Shown piece by piece: positions 10,377-20,889 of a stretch of 64,000 bases of DNA (its first letter is position 1; each line of letters begins with the position of its first letter). The stretch is from assembly GCA_963662175.1 (NCBI GenBank), contig OY759215.1:22991079-23055078 (forward strand), in the 5' to 3' direction. The position numbers were made by a program, and so were the translations under genes. The notes under the pieces are model-generated. The model was not told the DNA's origin. It searched no databases and worked only from the letters and a program-made list of their open reading frames with translations. The stretch comes from Aradus depressus. Its lineage: Eukaryota > Arthropoda > Insecta > Hemiptera > Aradidae.

Positions 10377-10550
10377 TCCAAATTAAAAACTACCAGAAAC
10401 TACAGTAGTAAGTATCGCAAGAAACCAAAAAATTTAAAATTAAATTACGAAATAACTATACGGAAAAAAAAAATATATATATATAAATACGACTTATAGT
10501 GAGTAGGCTTGAGCTTGTAGATCCGCACGGGTCCAAGGTCTGGCATACAC

Positions 10551-10612
10551 TGGAGGGAGAGTTAGATTTAATAAATTCGTGCTGGGGAAATACATAGCCG
10601 GGGATTCATCGA
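10551..10612 (-). repeat. ACTTCCCC MITE-like copy, remainder beyond LINE 1
   Basis: After the second copy of the target-site duplication the interrupted MITE resumes with AATAAATTCGTGCTGGGGAA and the external phrase ATAGCCGGGGATTCATCG. That phrase follows the element end in other copies too. It completes the copy that starts at 4150. Confidence 0.78.
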
Positions 10613-11049
10613 AATTTTTTTAATCCTATGTGTCGTCCTGCCTGTAAAATGTTGTCAATAGGTCATAATATGATATTATCATTATGTAGGTACTATGTGC
10701 ATTCGACAAGTACTTCTACTAAGACTTCTACTGTGTAAAGTGCACATGTTATGTGCATTCAATAGAAGGCTTACCTTTTTTTTAATATTAATTGTGATAT
10801 TATTTTTTTACTTAATTATTTGTGGAATTAATACCTTTTGGCTGTGCCACATTTCATGTTTTCCAAAATTTCCGCTATATAATTTGAATTATTTAGTATA
10901 AATCTGGATAAATGTTAATGGACTAAATTACAATGAATCATTGAATGAGGATAATCCTGTATCGTAACTCTATCTTAAACTAATGTTTGTAGTTAATATT
11001 TCAAAATTAATTTTTTATGTGGGATTAACTTTTATGTTTGAACTTTATT
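10613..11049. other. AT-rich stretch, no gene seen
   Basis: AT-rich sequence between two retrotransposons. A short related phrase, TATGTGCATTC, occurs at about 10692 and 10749. No open frame shows family motifs. Confidence 0.45.
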
Positions 11050-11475
11050 CACCTACGTGATCTTGAATTCTGGGGTACTGCCAAGGCATCCAATCCCTTC
11101 AATCCAAAATCCTTCGTTCAATAACAACGCTTCTTATTACGTCTACAATAAAACTCTTCACATTGACCTTAACGTACCTTTTATCACCTAAGTTGCTAAA
11201 TCCAATTATAAAAACATTATTTTCCCCTCTTAGTTCCCACAATAATCCTCTAGTCCATGCTCTTCATTCTGCCACAGTTCCCCAAATTACCTAGAGAACT
11301 CCCAGTGATTAGTTACAAATGAGAGTAACTCAGGGACTAGGGAGTATCACCACTGGGTGATTTCTCCCCTCTTGGCATTTTAACATTGGCATTATCTCTC
11401 TCTTAGCACATTTGTTTGCTGTATATATTTTTTATACAGTTATAAATATCTATTTGTAAAAAAAAAAAAAAAAAA
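11050..11475 (+). mobile_element. degraded 3' end of a Jockey-type LINE
   Basis: On the plus strand, discontinuous frames give phrases such as TLHIDLNVPFIT and HNNPLVHALHSATVPQI. These resemble the extreme C-terminus of Jockey-type ORF2 proteins, where a TxHxDLxVP phrase is followed by HxNPL. It ends in a run of A (about 11459-11475). Several frameshifts and stops are present. It appears 5'-truncated, and its 5' limit is approximate. Confidence 0.55.
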
Positions 11476-11822
11476 GTGTGAGTGACGCGGTACTCACGAG
11501 AATTCGTTTGTAAACATCTGCTTTAGTTTCAAAAATTTGCTGTCGTGAACTGATTTTGATTAAAATTTGTTTTATAATGTTGCAATAAAGAATTAAACTT
11601 TAAAATGTATTGTTCTTCAATTTCTTTTATAAATGAAATTATAGGTTTGTGATAGCTAAAATAATTATATTTTTTTTAGATTTGCACTGCTATATTATTT
11701 TCTTTTACCACAAATTTTATTTATTGTGACAAATTTAAGCTATCGAAGCATCTTAACCTAAAAGTTTCTTACTGAAAGATCATTTTATAGTTCATAATAT
11801 TGATATTTTAGTTAAATTCACT
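11476..11822. other. AT-rich stretch, no gene seen
   Basis: AT-rich sequence between the A-tail of the preceding LINE remnant and the target-site duplication of LINE 2. No supported feature. Confidence 0.45.
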
Positions 11823-11918
11823 GCAACGGTAAATAGAAGAAGAAGAAAAACATTTTATTTGGACCAGTACTAAGTATGTACTTTACACAAAATGAGCAAA
11901 TAAACAAGAAAATTATAA

Positions 11919-12521
11919 TTAAAACAAAAAGTCTTGGTACAGTCTTGGTTGCAGCCTGCGAGCTACAGGCTGGCCGAGACTGTAGTGAACCGCACCAGAG
12001 CAGGTTGGCAGACCTTCATGGAAGCTTCGGGTGAGTTTCTCAATGTGGGCTGCAAAAGGAGCAACTCCCAGTTCCCGATGGGTTTGGGTGTTCCTGATAA
12101 ACCAAGGTGCGTTCACCGCTATCCGGAGGACTTTGTTTTGGAATGTTTGTAATCGTGTTATGTTAGTGTGGCTAGTGCAGAACCATACGGGGCAAGCGTA
12201 GGTTAAGAGTGGAAGTATTAGTGTTTTGTAAAGTAAGGATGTGCATGTGTGTCTGAGTGGTGTATTTCTGTTTATGAGTGGGTAGATGAGCCTGAGTCGT
12301 GTGTGTGCTTGTTGGAGTTTTATGTTGATATGTAGGCGCCATGTTAGTCTTGTGTCAAGGTGCACTCCAAGATAGCGCACACCCTGGTCTTTAGGATTCC
12401 ATGGAATTGGGAGTTGGTCGATTTGCAGCCTTCTGAGGTGTTCTATCGAGAAGCGGCGTAAAGCGAACACCTTCGCCTCCGTCTTCCCACCGTTCAACTT
12501 AAGCTTCCATTTCCAAACCAC
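11919..12521 (-). pseudogene. LINE 2 ORF2, C-terminal segment (RT thumb and tail)
   Basis: This segment continues ORF2 in another frame. It has KLNGGKTEAKVFALRR, then GVRYLGVHLDTRLTW, and the conserved Jockey C-terminal pattern LLTYACPVWF...NKVLRIAVNAPWFIRN. These belong to the connection/thumb region downstream of the catalytic YADD. A single missing or extra base near 12515-12523 separates it from the main ORF2 frame. The protein ends at 11919, shortly before the 3' tail, which fits an almost complete element. Confidence 0.88.
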
Positions 12522-14614
12522 TGGCCGATCTCATCCACCTGGATTTGTAGGGAGTCGATGGCCGCTTCCAGATCTATGTTTTGGCTGAGGATCAACGTGT
12601 CGTCAGCGTAAGTCGCCAGGGTTGCAGAGACTGGTTCTGGCATGTCGTGACAGAACAGATCAAACAAGAGTGGACTGAGGATCGCACCTTGTGGGACTCC
12701 CGCTGATATCTTCTTTCTGGAGCTCAGTGTGTTGTTCACCCTTATTTGGAATGTTCTGTCACGAAGAAAAGAGCTAATGATGTTCTGGATGTATTGCGGA
12801 GGCCAGGTCTGTTTTAATTTGAAGAGCAAGCCCTCGTGCCAGACGGTGTCGAAGGCAGCTGCGACGTCCAAGAAGGCTGCTACTGTGTACTGCTTCCGCT
12901 CAAAGCCCCCCACAATGGTCTCAGCAACTCTCTGTAGCTGATGGACGGCTGAGTGGTTTGATTTAAACCCAAACTGGTGGGCAGGGATGGTCCCTGCAGT
13001 CTCCAGATGACGGAGGAGCCTCTTGTGAATTATTTTCTCAAGAAGTTTTGAGAGGCTATTTAAAAGACTTATTGGTCTATAGCTGCCTGGATCGTTTTTT
13101 GCCTTACCTGGCTTGTGAAATGTTAGAACAACGGCGTTTTTCCAGTCTGCAGGAAAGTAGCCGTGGCGAAGACAGGCGTTGAACACACTTGCCAGGTAGG
13201 CTATGCTCTTCGGAGGAAGCTTCTTCAGCACCAGGTTGGGGATGATGTCTTCACCGGGGGCCTTCTTGATGTGTAGTCGTGTAATGTGGGCGTGTATTTC
13301 TGATGGTGTGGTATGCTGAATGGGTGCTTCGACTGTGTGAAGTGTATTTGAGAGGTATGATTCAACTGTGATGAGTGTTTCATGATCGTCAGCGTCTGTC
13401 GTTGTGAATTTATTTTCCAAATGGGTCGCCAGTAATTCGGTTTTCTCTTTGTCAGTTGTGGCAGTCATTTGTCCGTCAGTTAAGATGGGTAGGGGTGTCC
13501 TTTGGTTTAGAAGTCGTCGTGTCTCTTTCCATAAGTTGTTGTCGCCCGGAGTCATATCAGTCAAGTATTTTCGATAGTTCGCGATTCTGTCTTTGTCAAG
13601 TTCCCATCGTATGCGTCGGGTCAGGCGATTCAGTTCTCTTTTCTCAAGGGGGTCTCTTGTTCTTTGCCAGTGTTGTCGTAGTGTGTTCTTTGTACGGATC
13701 ATATCCATTATGTGTGTTGGTGTCTTGTTGTGGAATAGGTGTCGTTTGTCAGTGAAATGTCGGTATGTTGCTTCATGTACTGAGGTATGTATGGTTTGTG
13801 TGAACGTCCTAACTGCATTGTCAATGTCGTCCGTCGTGCTATAATGATGGGGGACCCCGAGACAGTTCATTCCGTCTTCAAACGTGGCCCAGTCGATCTT
13901 CCCCGTGATCAACCTTGGAAGATATTCCTCCTTCTGTGGCCGTGCTAGGAAGGTGCAGATAACTGGGAGATGGTCTGAGTCTAAGTCGGTCAGTGTCTCG
14001 TGAAACAGGGGCAAGTTAAAGTTGTGTATCAGTCCTATGTCCAGTATGTCGGGTTGGTATGTTCGTTGAGTTGGGTAGAATGTCGGTTCGTCAGGTGTCG
14101 ATATTTGTATCCCCAGGTTTTCTGAGATGGATTGTAGTCTAGTCCCGTTGTTATTCTGTCTTCTGCATCCCCATAGCGTGTGTTTGCTGTTGAGGTCCCC
14201 GATCATTATAGTCGGTAGTCCTGTGAAAATATGTTCGAAGTCAGTCTGTACCAGTCTTGTGTTCGGTCGATGGTATGCTGATATGATGTTGAGTGTGCCG
14301 GAGAGTGTGGTGAGGGTGACTCCAACTGCCTCCAAGTTCTGGAGAGGGGGAATGTTAATCTGTGAATGTTTCAGGTGTCGTTTGATGAAAATGCCAACAC
14401 CACCGAAACGTGTCGGTCGGTCCAGTCTATATGAACAGTAGCCAGAGAGTTTGAGTTTGTCTGTCGGTTTGAGGTGGGTCTCAGTTATGCATGCAATGTC
14501 GACATTATATCGTGATAAAAAGTTGGTTAATGACGGTTGCCTTATCTTTAAGCCGTCCGCATTCCAGTTTAATATAGTTAAATTTTGAAAAGTTCCCAGA
14601 TTAGGGTTTGCCAT
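12494..14614 (-). pseudogene. LINE 2 ORF2: endonuclease and reverse transcriptase
   Basis: A 706-codon frame starts MANPNLGTFQNLTILNWNADG. Endonuclease motifs include LNWNADG (residue 15-21), CITETH (about 42), GDLNSKHTLWG (about 138) and SDHLPV (about 213). The reverse transcriptase spans about residues 440-700, with FLDVAAAFDTVWH (motif A), GVPQGAILSPLLF (motif B) and TYADDTLIL (motif C). The start codon overlaps the end of ORF1 by 14 bases (ATGGCAAACCCTAA). That is a typical LINE arrangement for re-initiation. It terminates early because of a single-base frameshift near 12515; the remainder continues at 11919-12521. Confidence 0.92.
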
Positions 14615-15965
14615 GATTCATCGAAAAAAGGTTAGTGAATAAATTGGATAAGAAAGCTTGGATGTGGGGGATGAATGGTTTGATGAGGTTCATGATGAGT
14701 CCAGTCAGGTCAGTCGTTGCCTCAGAGCTAATTTCATTGTTTGCAGTATTAGGTTGCGGTGGTGTTGTCCTACTTCGATTTTTGTCAAACCAAAAGTTCG
14801 TAGGTGGTTTGGGCTCCGGGGAGGTAGGTGCGTATGGTGGTGTATTGGGTGTGTTGGCTGAATGTGCGTGTGTGTGTTGCGGAGGTTGATTAGTATTAGT
14901 GTGAAATGTTTGGCTTGCGGTGGTGCCTGCGGAAGCTGACTGTAGTTGCCGTTTCGGTGGTCGTTTCAGACAGCCTCCAAAGTTGGCGGTATGGTCGCCC
15001 CCACAGTTGGCGCACTTCGGTTTGTCAGTTTTTTGGAAAGGACAAACTTTATAATGGTGATTCCCTGCACACTTAACGCAGGTCGACTCAAGGCGGCAGT
15101 AGTTCTTGGTGTGCCCGAATTTTTGACAGTTCATGCATTGAGGAACGTGCAGGGACCGGCGTCTTTCCTCCACGTGGATCCGACTGTAATATAGTTTTGT
15201 AAGTGAAAATATGGCTTTTCCCTGATCGTTATTAGTCAGTTCGACTGCGCACAATGGCGTGGGCATTTTGTCTCTATTGTGCAACCTGGTGACCGAAATA
15301 ACTGGGTAGTGAGGGACCAATTCATTTTTGACGTCTTCTTCACTGAACGCGTATGGCACACCTCGGAGAATCACCGATACATTTTTAGTTTCTGGATTAA
15401 CATAAGTATAATAGTTAATTTTATGCGTATCGTAGAATTTTGTCAGGGCCCTAAAATCGTCTGACGAGGTCGCTTGAATTTTAATTTTTTCTTTTAGGCA
15501 TTGTTTGGTTTCAAACGGTGATGTAGCCACCTTTAATATGTCAGCTGTTATTTCTTTTAGGTTATTGTAACCTACAATAAAAATTGGAGGTATTTTAATT
15601 TTTTTACTATTTTCGGAATTTGAATCGGCCGTTTGGGGCTTGGAAGTGTCTAAATTGGTTAGAGCGGAATACCTGTTAGAAACTATGACTGGTGAGTTGT
15701 AAGATTTATACCTCTTGGTGACGGCGAGGTGTGAGGCGGGTGTCTCCTGGTCAGGCTGGTCTAGGGTCCTCTTCTTGCCGCTAAGGCCTGGATGGTCAAC
15801 GGCCATCGATGCTGTGGCCAGGGGCTGGTGTGGTACCCTTTTGATGTTACTTGGCTGGCTGTGGCTGGCCGTGGGCACTGGTGCACTCTCTTCAACCCAG
15901 GAAGAGCGCGCCCCGCTGCAACTCATTCCGTTTGGTGAAAAGGTCCTCTCCCTGATACTTTTCAC
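14601..15965 (-). CDS. LINE 2 ORF1: gag-like protein with three zinc knuckles
   Basis: An intact 454-codon frame begins MKSIRERTFSPNGMSC. The middle (about residues 120-265) fits the RRM-like domain of Jockey-type ORF1. It is followed by CMNCQKFGHTKNYC, CVKCAGNHHYKVC and CANCGGDHTANFGGC (about residues 270-330). A long Thr/Pro/Asn-rich linker then leads to a hydrophobic C-terminus. The protein would bind element RNA. Its last 14 bases overlap the ORF2 start. Similarity to the LINE 1 ORF1 is in architecture only; the sequences differ clearly. Confidence 0.9.
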   Translation of the reverse strand: MKSIRERTFSPNGMSCSGARSSWVEESAPVPTASHSQPSNIKRVPHQPLATASMAVDHPGLSGKKRTLDQPDQETPASHLAVTKRYKSYNSPVIVSNRYSALTNLDTSKPQTADSNSENSKKIKIPPIFIVGYNNLKEITADILKVATSPFETKQCLKEKIKIQATSSDDFRALTKFYDTHKINYYTYVNPETKNVSVILRGVPYAFSEEDVKNELVPHYPVISVTRLHNRDKMPTPLCAVELTNNDQGKAIFSLTKLYYSRIHVEERRRSLHVPQCMNCQKFGHTKNYCRLESTCVKCAGNHHYKVCPFQKTDKPKCANCGGDHTANFGGCLKRPPKRQLQSASAGTTASQTFHTNTNQPPQHTHAHSANTPNTPPYAPTSPEPKPPTNFWFDKNRSRTTPPQPNTANNEISSEATTDLTGLIMNLIKPFIPHIQAFLSNLFTNLFSMNHGKP

Positions 15966-16085
15966 TGTTTCACGTTTTTACAAACACAGTAAAAACCGCA
16001 CTATTAATTATTTTTTTGAAGAGCAATTTTATAACACTATTTTTGTTTAACGTGAACAGCTGATCGTAAACCGCAACGGTAAATA

Positions 16086-16462
16086 TGATCAATAGTTTTG
16101 TAAAAATACAATGTTATATATAATCATTTTTTTTAGTGTTGTTTTATTGTTATTGGTTTTATTATATATTTATCTTTACTTTCATTAATATGTGACGAAA
16201 TATATTACACGATAATGCAGTTGAAATATTCTACACTTTCTTCGATGATCACAACATTAAAAATACCACATAAAAGTGGAACATGAACATGTTCTGCACA
16301 TATACGACATAAGTTCTCATGCCTGGTGATGTACACAAATATTCAGTGGTATTTGTTTTTAGACCATTTCATTTGGAAGAACGCCAAATAAAAAGGTTGA
16401 GAACCGCTCTTCAGATGTTACACGCTTCGACCAACGAAATTCTCTATTGTTTATTTGTTTTT
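16086..16462. other. AT-rich stretch, no gene seen
   Basis: AT-rich sequence between LINE 2 and a SINE fragment. No supported coding or RNA feature. Confidence 0.45.
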
Positions 16463-16610
16463 GTTAGTTATTGTGACTCATTCATAGGCTTTAACTACAA
16501 GATCATATCGCCTTCTACCAGAGCGCTCCTTCGTCGCTCTGATGGATATGAACCCAACTCTACGTGGCAACCTTACGTTTTTCTTACCCAGGTTTATTTA
16601 GGGTAGGTTA
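16463..16610 (-). repeat. composite SINE family, partial copy
   Basis: Contains the family 3' body read in reverse: GTTAGTTATTGTGACTCA at its plus-strand left edge, then the CATATCGCCTTCTACCAGAG phrase and the TTCGTCGCTCTGATGG phrase. The tRNA-like head is missing, so the copy is 5'-truncated. Confidence 0.7.
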
Positions 16611-17144
16611 GCTTTAAGGAATACCTGGAAAGACGGTGTGCTCATTGTATATTTTTGTGATGAAAAAGATTTGAAACAAAGGAATAGTCGAACATTCATG
16701 ACAGGGCAGTGGTTTTCTTCATACTCGAGAAGAATAGTTGGTTTATTTGGGGCGAACAACTACTGAAGTTATCGTCGCTCTACCACGTTATATTTCTTGT
16801 TCTTACTGAGTCAGGGCACTCTTTATACTAATTACGAAAGGACCATGAGTCCACAAAGTCCATGGTATCCCACAGGAGGCCAGGGGGACCGGGGAAGGGC
16901 AAAGCACGGGACCCAGGAGGAGTACCTAACGAACAGGCAGTTCACTTTCTCTAATGTATAGGTGTATGTAAGCATTAGACTTAATTGTGGAGATAGCGAG
17001 GCTTGATAATGAGGGTGTGCATGTGAGGAATGCCGTCCACTTCCTCCAAGTCCGGGACTCTTCCAGTCCAGAGGCTCCGGCGGAGGACATTTCTTTACAT
17101 ACAAACTTCTATTAGAAATAAGATCGTCGGTGAATTGTCTCTGT
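16611..17144. other. unassigned stretch
   Basis: Mixed-composition sequence, including a G+C-richer patch at about 16850-17090. Minus-strand open frames here have no recognisable motif. I cannot say more than that no gene is supported. Confidence 0.4.
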
Positions 17145-17788
17145 ACTTCCCCAGCACGAATTAATCTTGTCTTCACTCTCCCTCCAAAACCAATCGACAA
17201 TTTGGGCTGAAACTCAATATTTGACTTTAATAGTGCCTTCTGAATCTTTATACTAAATGTCAATACATGCAGTTATTAGGGTATTTGAATCGAGCCCCAC
17301 TTCCATTCCACTGAAAAATAGGTGCCGTCCTTATAGGACTTTGAATTTACATATGAAATTTTGTGTCAATATATTCATTACATCGGCAGTTATTAGGGTT
17401 TTTAAGTTGACCCCCTCTTCTCTGGTTCCTCTCGATACATCCATCTTTATTAGGTCTTAAATTTGAATATAAAATTTCATGACGATACATTCATTATATT
17501 GAGATTTTTGAGTTGAGCCCACCCCCTCTGGATCCCCTCTCTTTTCTGGCTAATTCTGCTGAAAATTATTAAGTGTCGTCCTTGAAAAGTTCTGGATACT
17601 CAAAAAAAATGTTATAACATTTCTTGTCAATAAATTCATTCTATCGGGAGGTATCGTGTTCATACACAAACACACACAGACAGAATACTTTTTTTTCTCA
17701 TATTTGGGTAACTGGAGGTCGGAAAACTGCGCATGGAATGTTTCACCGATTACATAACATCCCCTATACTTCATTTAGCTGGGGAAGT
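17145..17788 (+). repeat. ACTTCCCC MITE-like element, near-complete copy
   Basis: This is the clearest full copy. It starts ACTTCCCCAGCACG and ends TTAGCTGGGGAAGT, giving inverted ends ACTTCCCCAGC/GCTGGGGAAGT. Inside are repeated modules, each with a TATGAAATT...CATTCATTA phrase, a GAGTTGAGCCC phrase and a run of C-rich CCCCTCTC sequence. Just inside the right end is a short palindrome, CCCCTATACTTCATTTAGCTGGGG. No coding capacity. Confidence 0.75.
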
Positions 17789-18612
17789 AATAGTAATTAT
17801 TTATAACTATAATATTTTGATAATGTCCGTGACAGAGGCTGGCAGCGCTGTTGTTCTGTTTTCTTTCCTTTTGTCCAAGATAAACCCCTATTTCCCCTAT
17901 ATCCCTTTAATCAAAAAGGCTGAGCTGATTTTAAAAAGCTCTGTAATCCTATTACCTCGGCCTACGTAAAATAAAAAAAAAACTTTATATTTTTTCTCTG
18001 GTCTTTATTTCCCCATACCTTTTTTCACTTCAGAACACACCATTATGATTTAACCCCTGACACCCCTCTAGCTAGCTATTTTTTTTTTTTTTTTTTTTTT
18101 AACTCTAAACGCATAATAAGGCAATTTCGTTTAACGCAGGGGCGCGCTTAAGAAGAAAAGTTGCCAAAATGAAATACGCCCCTCCCCCCCTCCCCTGTAT
18201 AATAAATAAATTCCCTTTTTTATCTTTTTTTCTCCCCCCCTGAATTTTTATTGCCCTCTGAATATACCATTAAAGTTTACCTCAGTTGCTTTTTTTTTCT
18301 TCGTTACACTCCAATTTATGGATGAACTCTTGAAACTTTTGATGTAACATTTTTTACTTTTTTCTTATATAGGTATATATTTTTTTTTTACTTATCCAGC
18401 AAAATGAAGTCTAGGAGAAGTCATGTGATCAGTCAAACATTCAAAGGATTTTTTATAATGATTATTGAGGCTTTAGAGTTAGATGCCTTAACTGCTTCAC
18501 CGACCTCTCCCACCGGACAAAACAAAACCAACTTGACTGACAAAAATATTATTGCAAAATATGTTGTAATAATTTTGAAATAGGAAAGAATGTGTTAGAG
18601 TTTTGAGTAAGT
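17789..18612. other. low-complexity stretch with poly-T and C tracts
   Basis: Holds a T-run at about 18080-18100, C-tracts near 18180-18200 and 18235-18240, and further T-runs. No supported gene. Confidence 0.45.
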
Positions 18613-18624
18613 CTGAAAAGATAG

Positions 18625-18829
18625 GTGGTTATTCTGACTCATACCTGGGCTTTAATTATAAGGTCCTATGAGCGCTCTTTCGTCACTCTGGGACCATCGC
18701 TCAACATCCCATTCGAAGGACGGCGTGCTTAAGTTTATTTTACCTTCCAGATAAAATAAACTAAGAGCCTCGGTCGGGTTTCAAACCAGCGATTTTCAGC
18801 TCAATAAGTAAGCACGCATACCACTGAGC
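18625..18829 (-). repeat. composite SINE copy with target-site duplication
   Basis: A minus-strand copy of the window's main SINE. It includes the tRNA-like B box region (GGGTTTCAAACCAGCG on the plus strand) and the middle CATCCCATTCGAAGGACGGCG phrase. A 12-bp duplication, CTGAAAAGATAG, flanks it at 18613-18624 and 18830-18841. The head stops inside the A box, so it is slightly 5'-truncated, as expected from incomplete reverse transcription. Confidence 0.8.
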
Positions 18830-19059
18830 CTGAAAAGATAGCTGTGTGTTAGATTATTGTTGAAAATTTTTTTAAAAAACGTTATAAAATAAAAAAAATA
18901 AGAAATGAGATTGGAGTGGAAGGACAAGGAAGGGGTTCACATACTGCATTCTAGGGTCGGTGATCAGATGTTGCAGGGCTTGGAAACCTGATTGACAGCA
19001 GCTAAGTGCCGGCAGATGAGGAAGAAGCTCTAACTACTTCGACATTTTCACGGCGTACA

Positions 19060-19735
19060 AGGATGACTTTGGGAAGACAGATGTAACCATCTGGTTGACG
19101 AAATGGAATGCATATATGTCATAGAAAAATTCAGCAAGCCTTGTTAATTACCGGTAGTCATAGTGAAGAAAAAAGATGGGATGCTGAGCTTCTGCGTGGA
19201 TTATAAGAAGCTGTGACCAAGGACAGTTATCCTCACTCCCGCATAAAGAAGACATCCTGAAGGGGGGAGGTATAAGTGGGGTTCTCAACACTTAATCTGA
19301 AGAGTGGATACTGCCAGGTTGTCCTCCGTCCATAACTGCGTTCAGGACTGGGGAAGGACTCTGGCAGTCCACCGTCATGCCATTTCGGCTCATCAGACCG
19401 GCGACATTCGAACTGTTGATGGAGGTCGAGCTGAAAAGCCTAGCCTCAGAGATCTGTCTGGTGTAGATCGACGATGTGGTCGTTATTGGAATGGTCATTA
19501 AAGATGTGTGAGAGCCGACAGACCAAAAACCAGGGAAGTTTGCCAGCGCCAGGTGAAGTATCTAGGTCATATTGTGTCCAAGGTATTACTACTGACTTGG
19601 CTGGTGCTGAAGGATAGGAAGCAACTGAGGAGCTTCTTGGGTTTATTGGAATACATAGGAGTCAGGACGCATAGCAATGTCGACGATAACTCCCGTCGAC
19701 TCTGTGATGACCGAGATATTAGTATGTTCTAGATA
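19060..19735 (+). mobile_element. decayed Ty3/gypsy-type pol (RT) fragment
   Basis: On the plus strand, broken frames show successive reverse transcriptase phrases in the right order. These are KKKDGMLSFCVDYKK at about 19158-19202, FSTLNLKSGY at about 19280-19310, an F-GLSDR stretch in place of the usual PFGL...P, a CLV-IDDVVVIGM-like stretch near 19456-19495, and VKYLGHIVSK at about 19550-19580. This is the Ty3/gypsy (Metaviridae) pattern. Many stops and frameshifts are present and there are no visible LTRs, so it is a dead fossil. Boundaries are approximate. Confidence 0.7.
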
Positions 19736-19739
19736 AGTA

Positions 19740-20440
19740 TAGGTACCTGAGAAAGTAATTAGTGCGTAAGTAATGCTGTCACGGTCGTCACCTCAGCTTC
19801 AATGTGCTAGGCAACTGTAGCTCCAGCTATGCACCTATGTAACTTTTACCGGTATCTGTTACCTCGAACCCCACACCTTCATCTCTCTAGGCCAATAAGG
19901 TCTGAAAAGGGTTACAACCTAAACCATGGAAAATATGAAATCAACAAAAGAGTAATAAAAAATCTCGCTAAGAAAATATATATATATGTTGCCGGTAATA
20001 TATCGTATTTAAATTTCCAGACTATTATACTGTTTGGCTGCTAACACAAGTTTCAAAAAGAGACCCATGTCTTAATACATAGGAGATGATTTGCCCTCGT
20101 CAGCGGTCCAGTTGACTTCTCAACTGTTACAAGAGGCAAATCAGTGTCCTTTTTCTTTGTCGAGGGTGTTGCTAATAAAATCCAAGCAGGAAGAGGAGGT
20201 ATTGATCAGTAGGTTTAGGGTGAGCACCTTGCCACCCCATCGGCAAACTGTGCCATTTCAGCAATTGTGTCTGAGGGAGGGGGGCCGCGCCCCCGCCTCA
20301 CCTCATCGTTTCACTTTCAGTCCGCATTCCTTTATTGACAAATGCCCCTCTGGAGAGGTGTCCGTAGCAGCTAATGTAAAAATTCCACGTATATAACCAT
20401 TGACAATTTGGAAGTGATGGTTTCCAATAGATCCTGAAAT
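19740..20440. other. unassigned stretch right of the gypsy fossil
   Basis: Contains a more G+C-rich part (about 20090-20350) with a 101-codon plus-strand frame that shows no family motif. It may be further decayed retroelement sequence. Nothing is supported. Confidence 0.4.
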
Positions 20441-20444
20441 GTTT

Positions 20445-20870
20445 TTTAGTTTCCCCGCTCTACGTTGACTTTATGTAATCGGTCAGGAATTCCCGGTTAA
20501 ATTTTCACTGGAATTTCATGTTTTCTGACTCCCTTAATTCAAACAAGAAAAAAAAATATGTTCGTCTATTTATCGACAAGAAATCTATATCCAGAGCCCT
20601 ATGAGGACGACCTATTGATTTCCAGCTTAACCAGCAGAAAAGAAAGCATAGCGGATGGAGTAGGAGTAACAACTAAAAATCAACACCAATTACTGCGGCT
20701 GTAATGAATGTATCAAGACGGAATTTTATATAAAATTTTGAGAAATCCCAGAGTGATTTAGTAATTTTTGGCCTAACTCCCCGCGCCCAAGAGGAAAACA
20801 GTGTAAAGGGAGAGTGAAAACTTAGTTGATTACAAATGTTTGAGCTGGGGAAGTACATTGCCGGTGATTC
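20445..20870 (-). repeat. ACTTCCCC MITE-like copy, diverged
   Basis: Reads in reverse orientation: the TTATGTAATCGGTCAGGAAT start, the GGAATTTCATGTTTTCTGAC phrase, the AATGAATGTATCAAGACGG module, and the end TTTGAGCTGGGGAAGTACAT with the external GCCGGTGATTCGCC phrase. Confidence 0.7.
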
Positions 20871-20889
20871 GCCAAACGTTAGATTGCTC

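Larger units (their letters stand above)
4698..10550 (-). mobile_element. LINE 1: non-LTR retrotransposon with ORF1, EN, RT and RNase H
   Basis: The element is flanked by a perfect 13-bp target-site duplication, TGGAGGGAGAGTT, at 4685-4697 and 10551-10563. On the minus strand the 5' UTR is about 170 bases, followed by a gag-like ORF1, a 390-bp spacer and a long ORF2. The 3' end is a poly-A of nearly 60 bases, seen as T at 4698-4755. The domain order endonuclease, reverse transcriptase, RNase H, then a Cys/His finger places it in the I/Jockey superfamily, perhaps near LOA or I-like clades. The long unbroken tail and perfect duplication suggest a fairly recent insertion, yet ORF2 is broken twice. 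Confidence 0.92.
11836..16072 (-). mobile_element. LINE 2: Jockey-type non-LTR retrotransposon
   Basis: A perfect 13-bp target-site duplication, GCAACGGTAAATA, flanks the element at 11823-11835 and 16073-16085. On the minus strand the order is a short 5' UTR (about 107 bases), ORF1, then ORF2 overlapping it by 14 bases. The 3' UTR contains AATAAA and ends in TTTTT(CTT)n rather than a poly-A, seen on the plus strand as GAAGAAGAAGAAAAA at 11836-11850. ORF2 has endonuclease and reverse transcriptase but no RNase H, as in the Jockey clade. The only obvious lesion is one frameshift near 12515, so this is a young, nearly intact copy. Confidence 0.92.
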
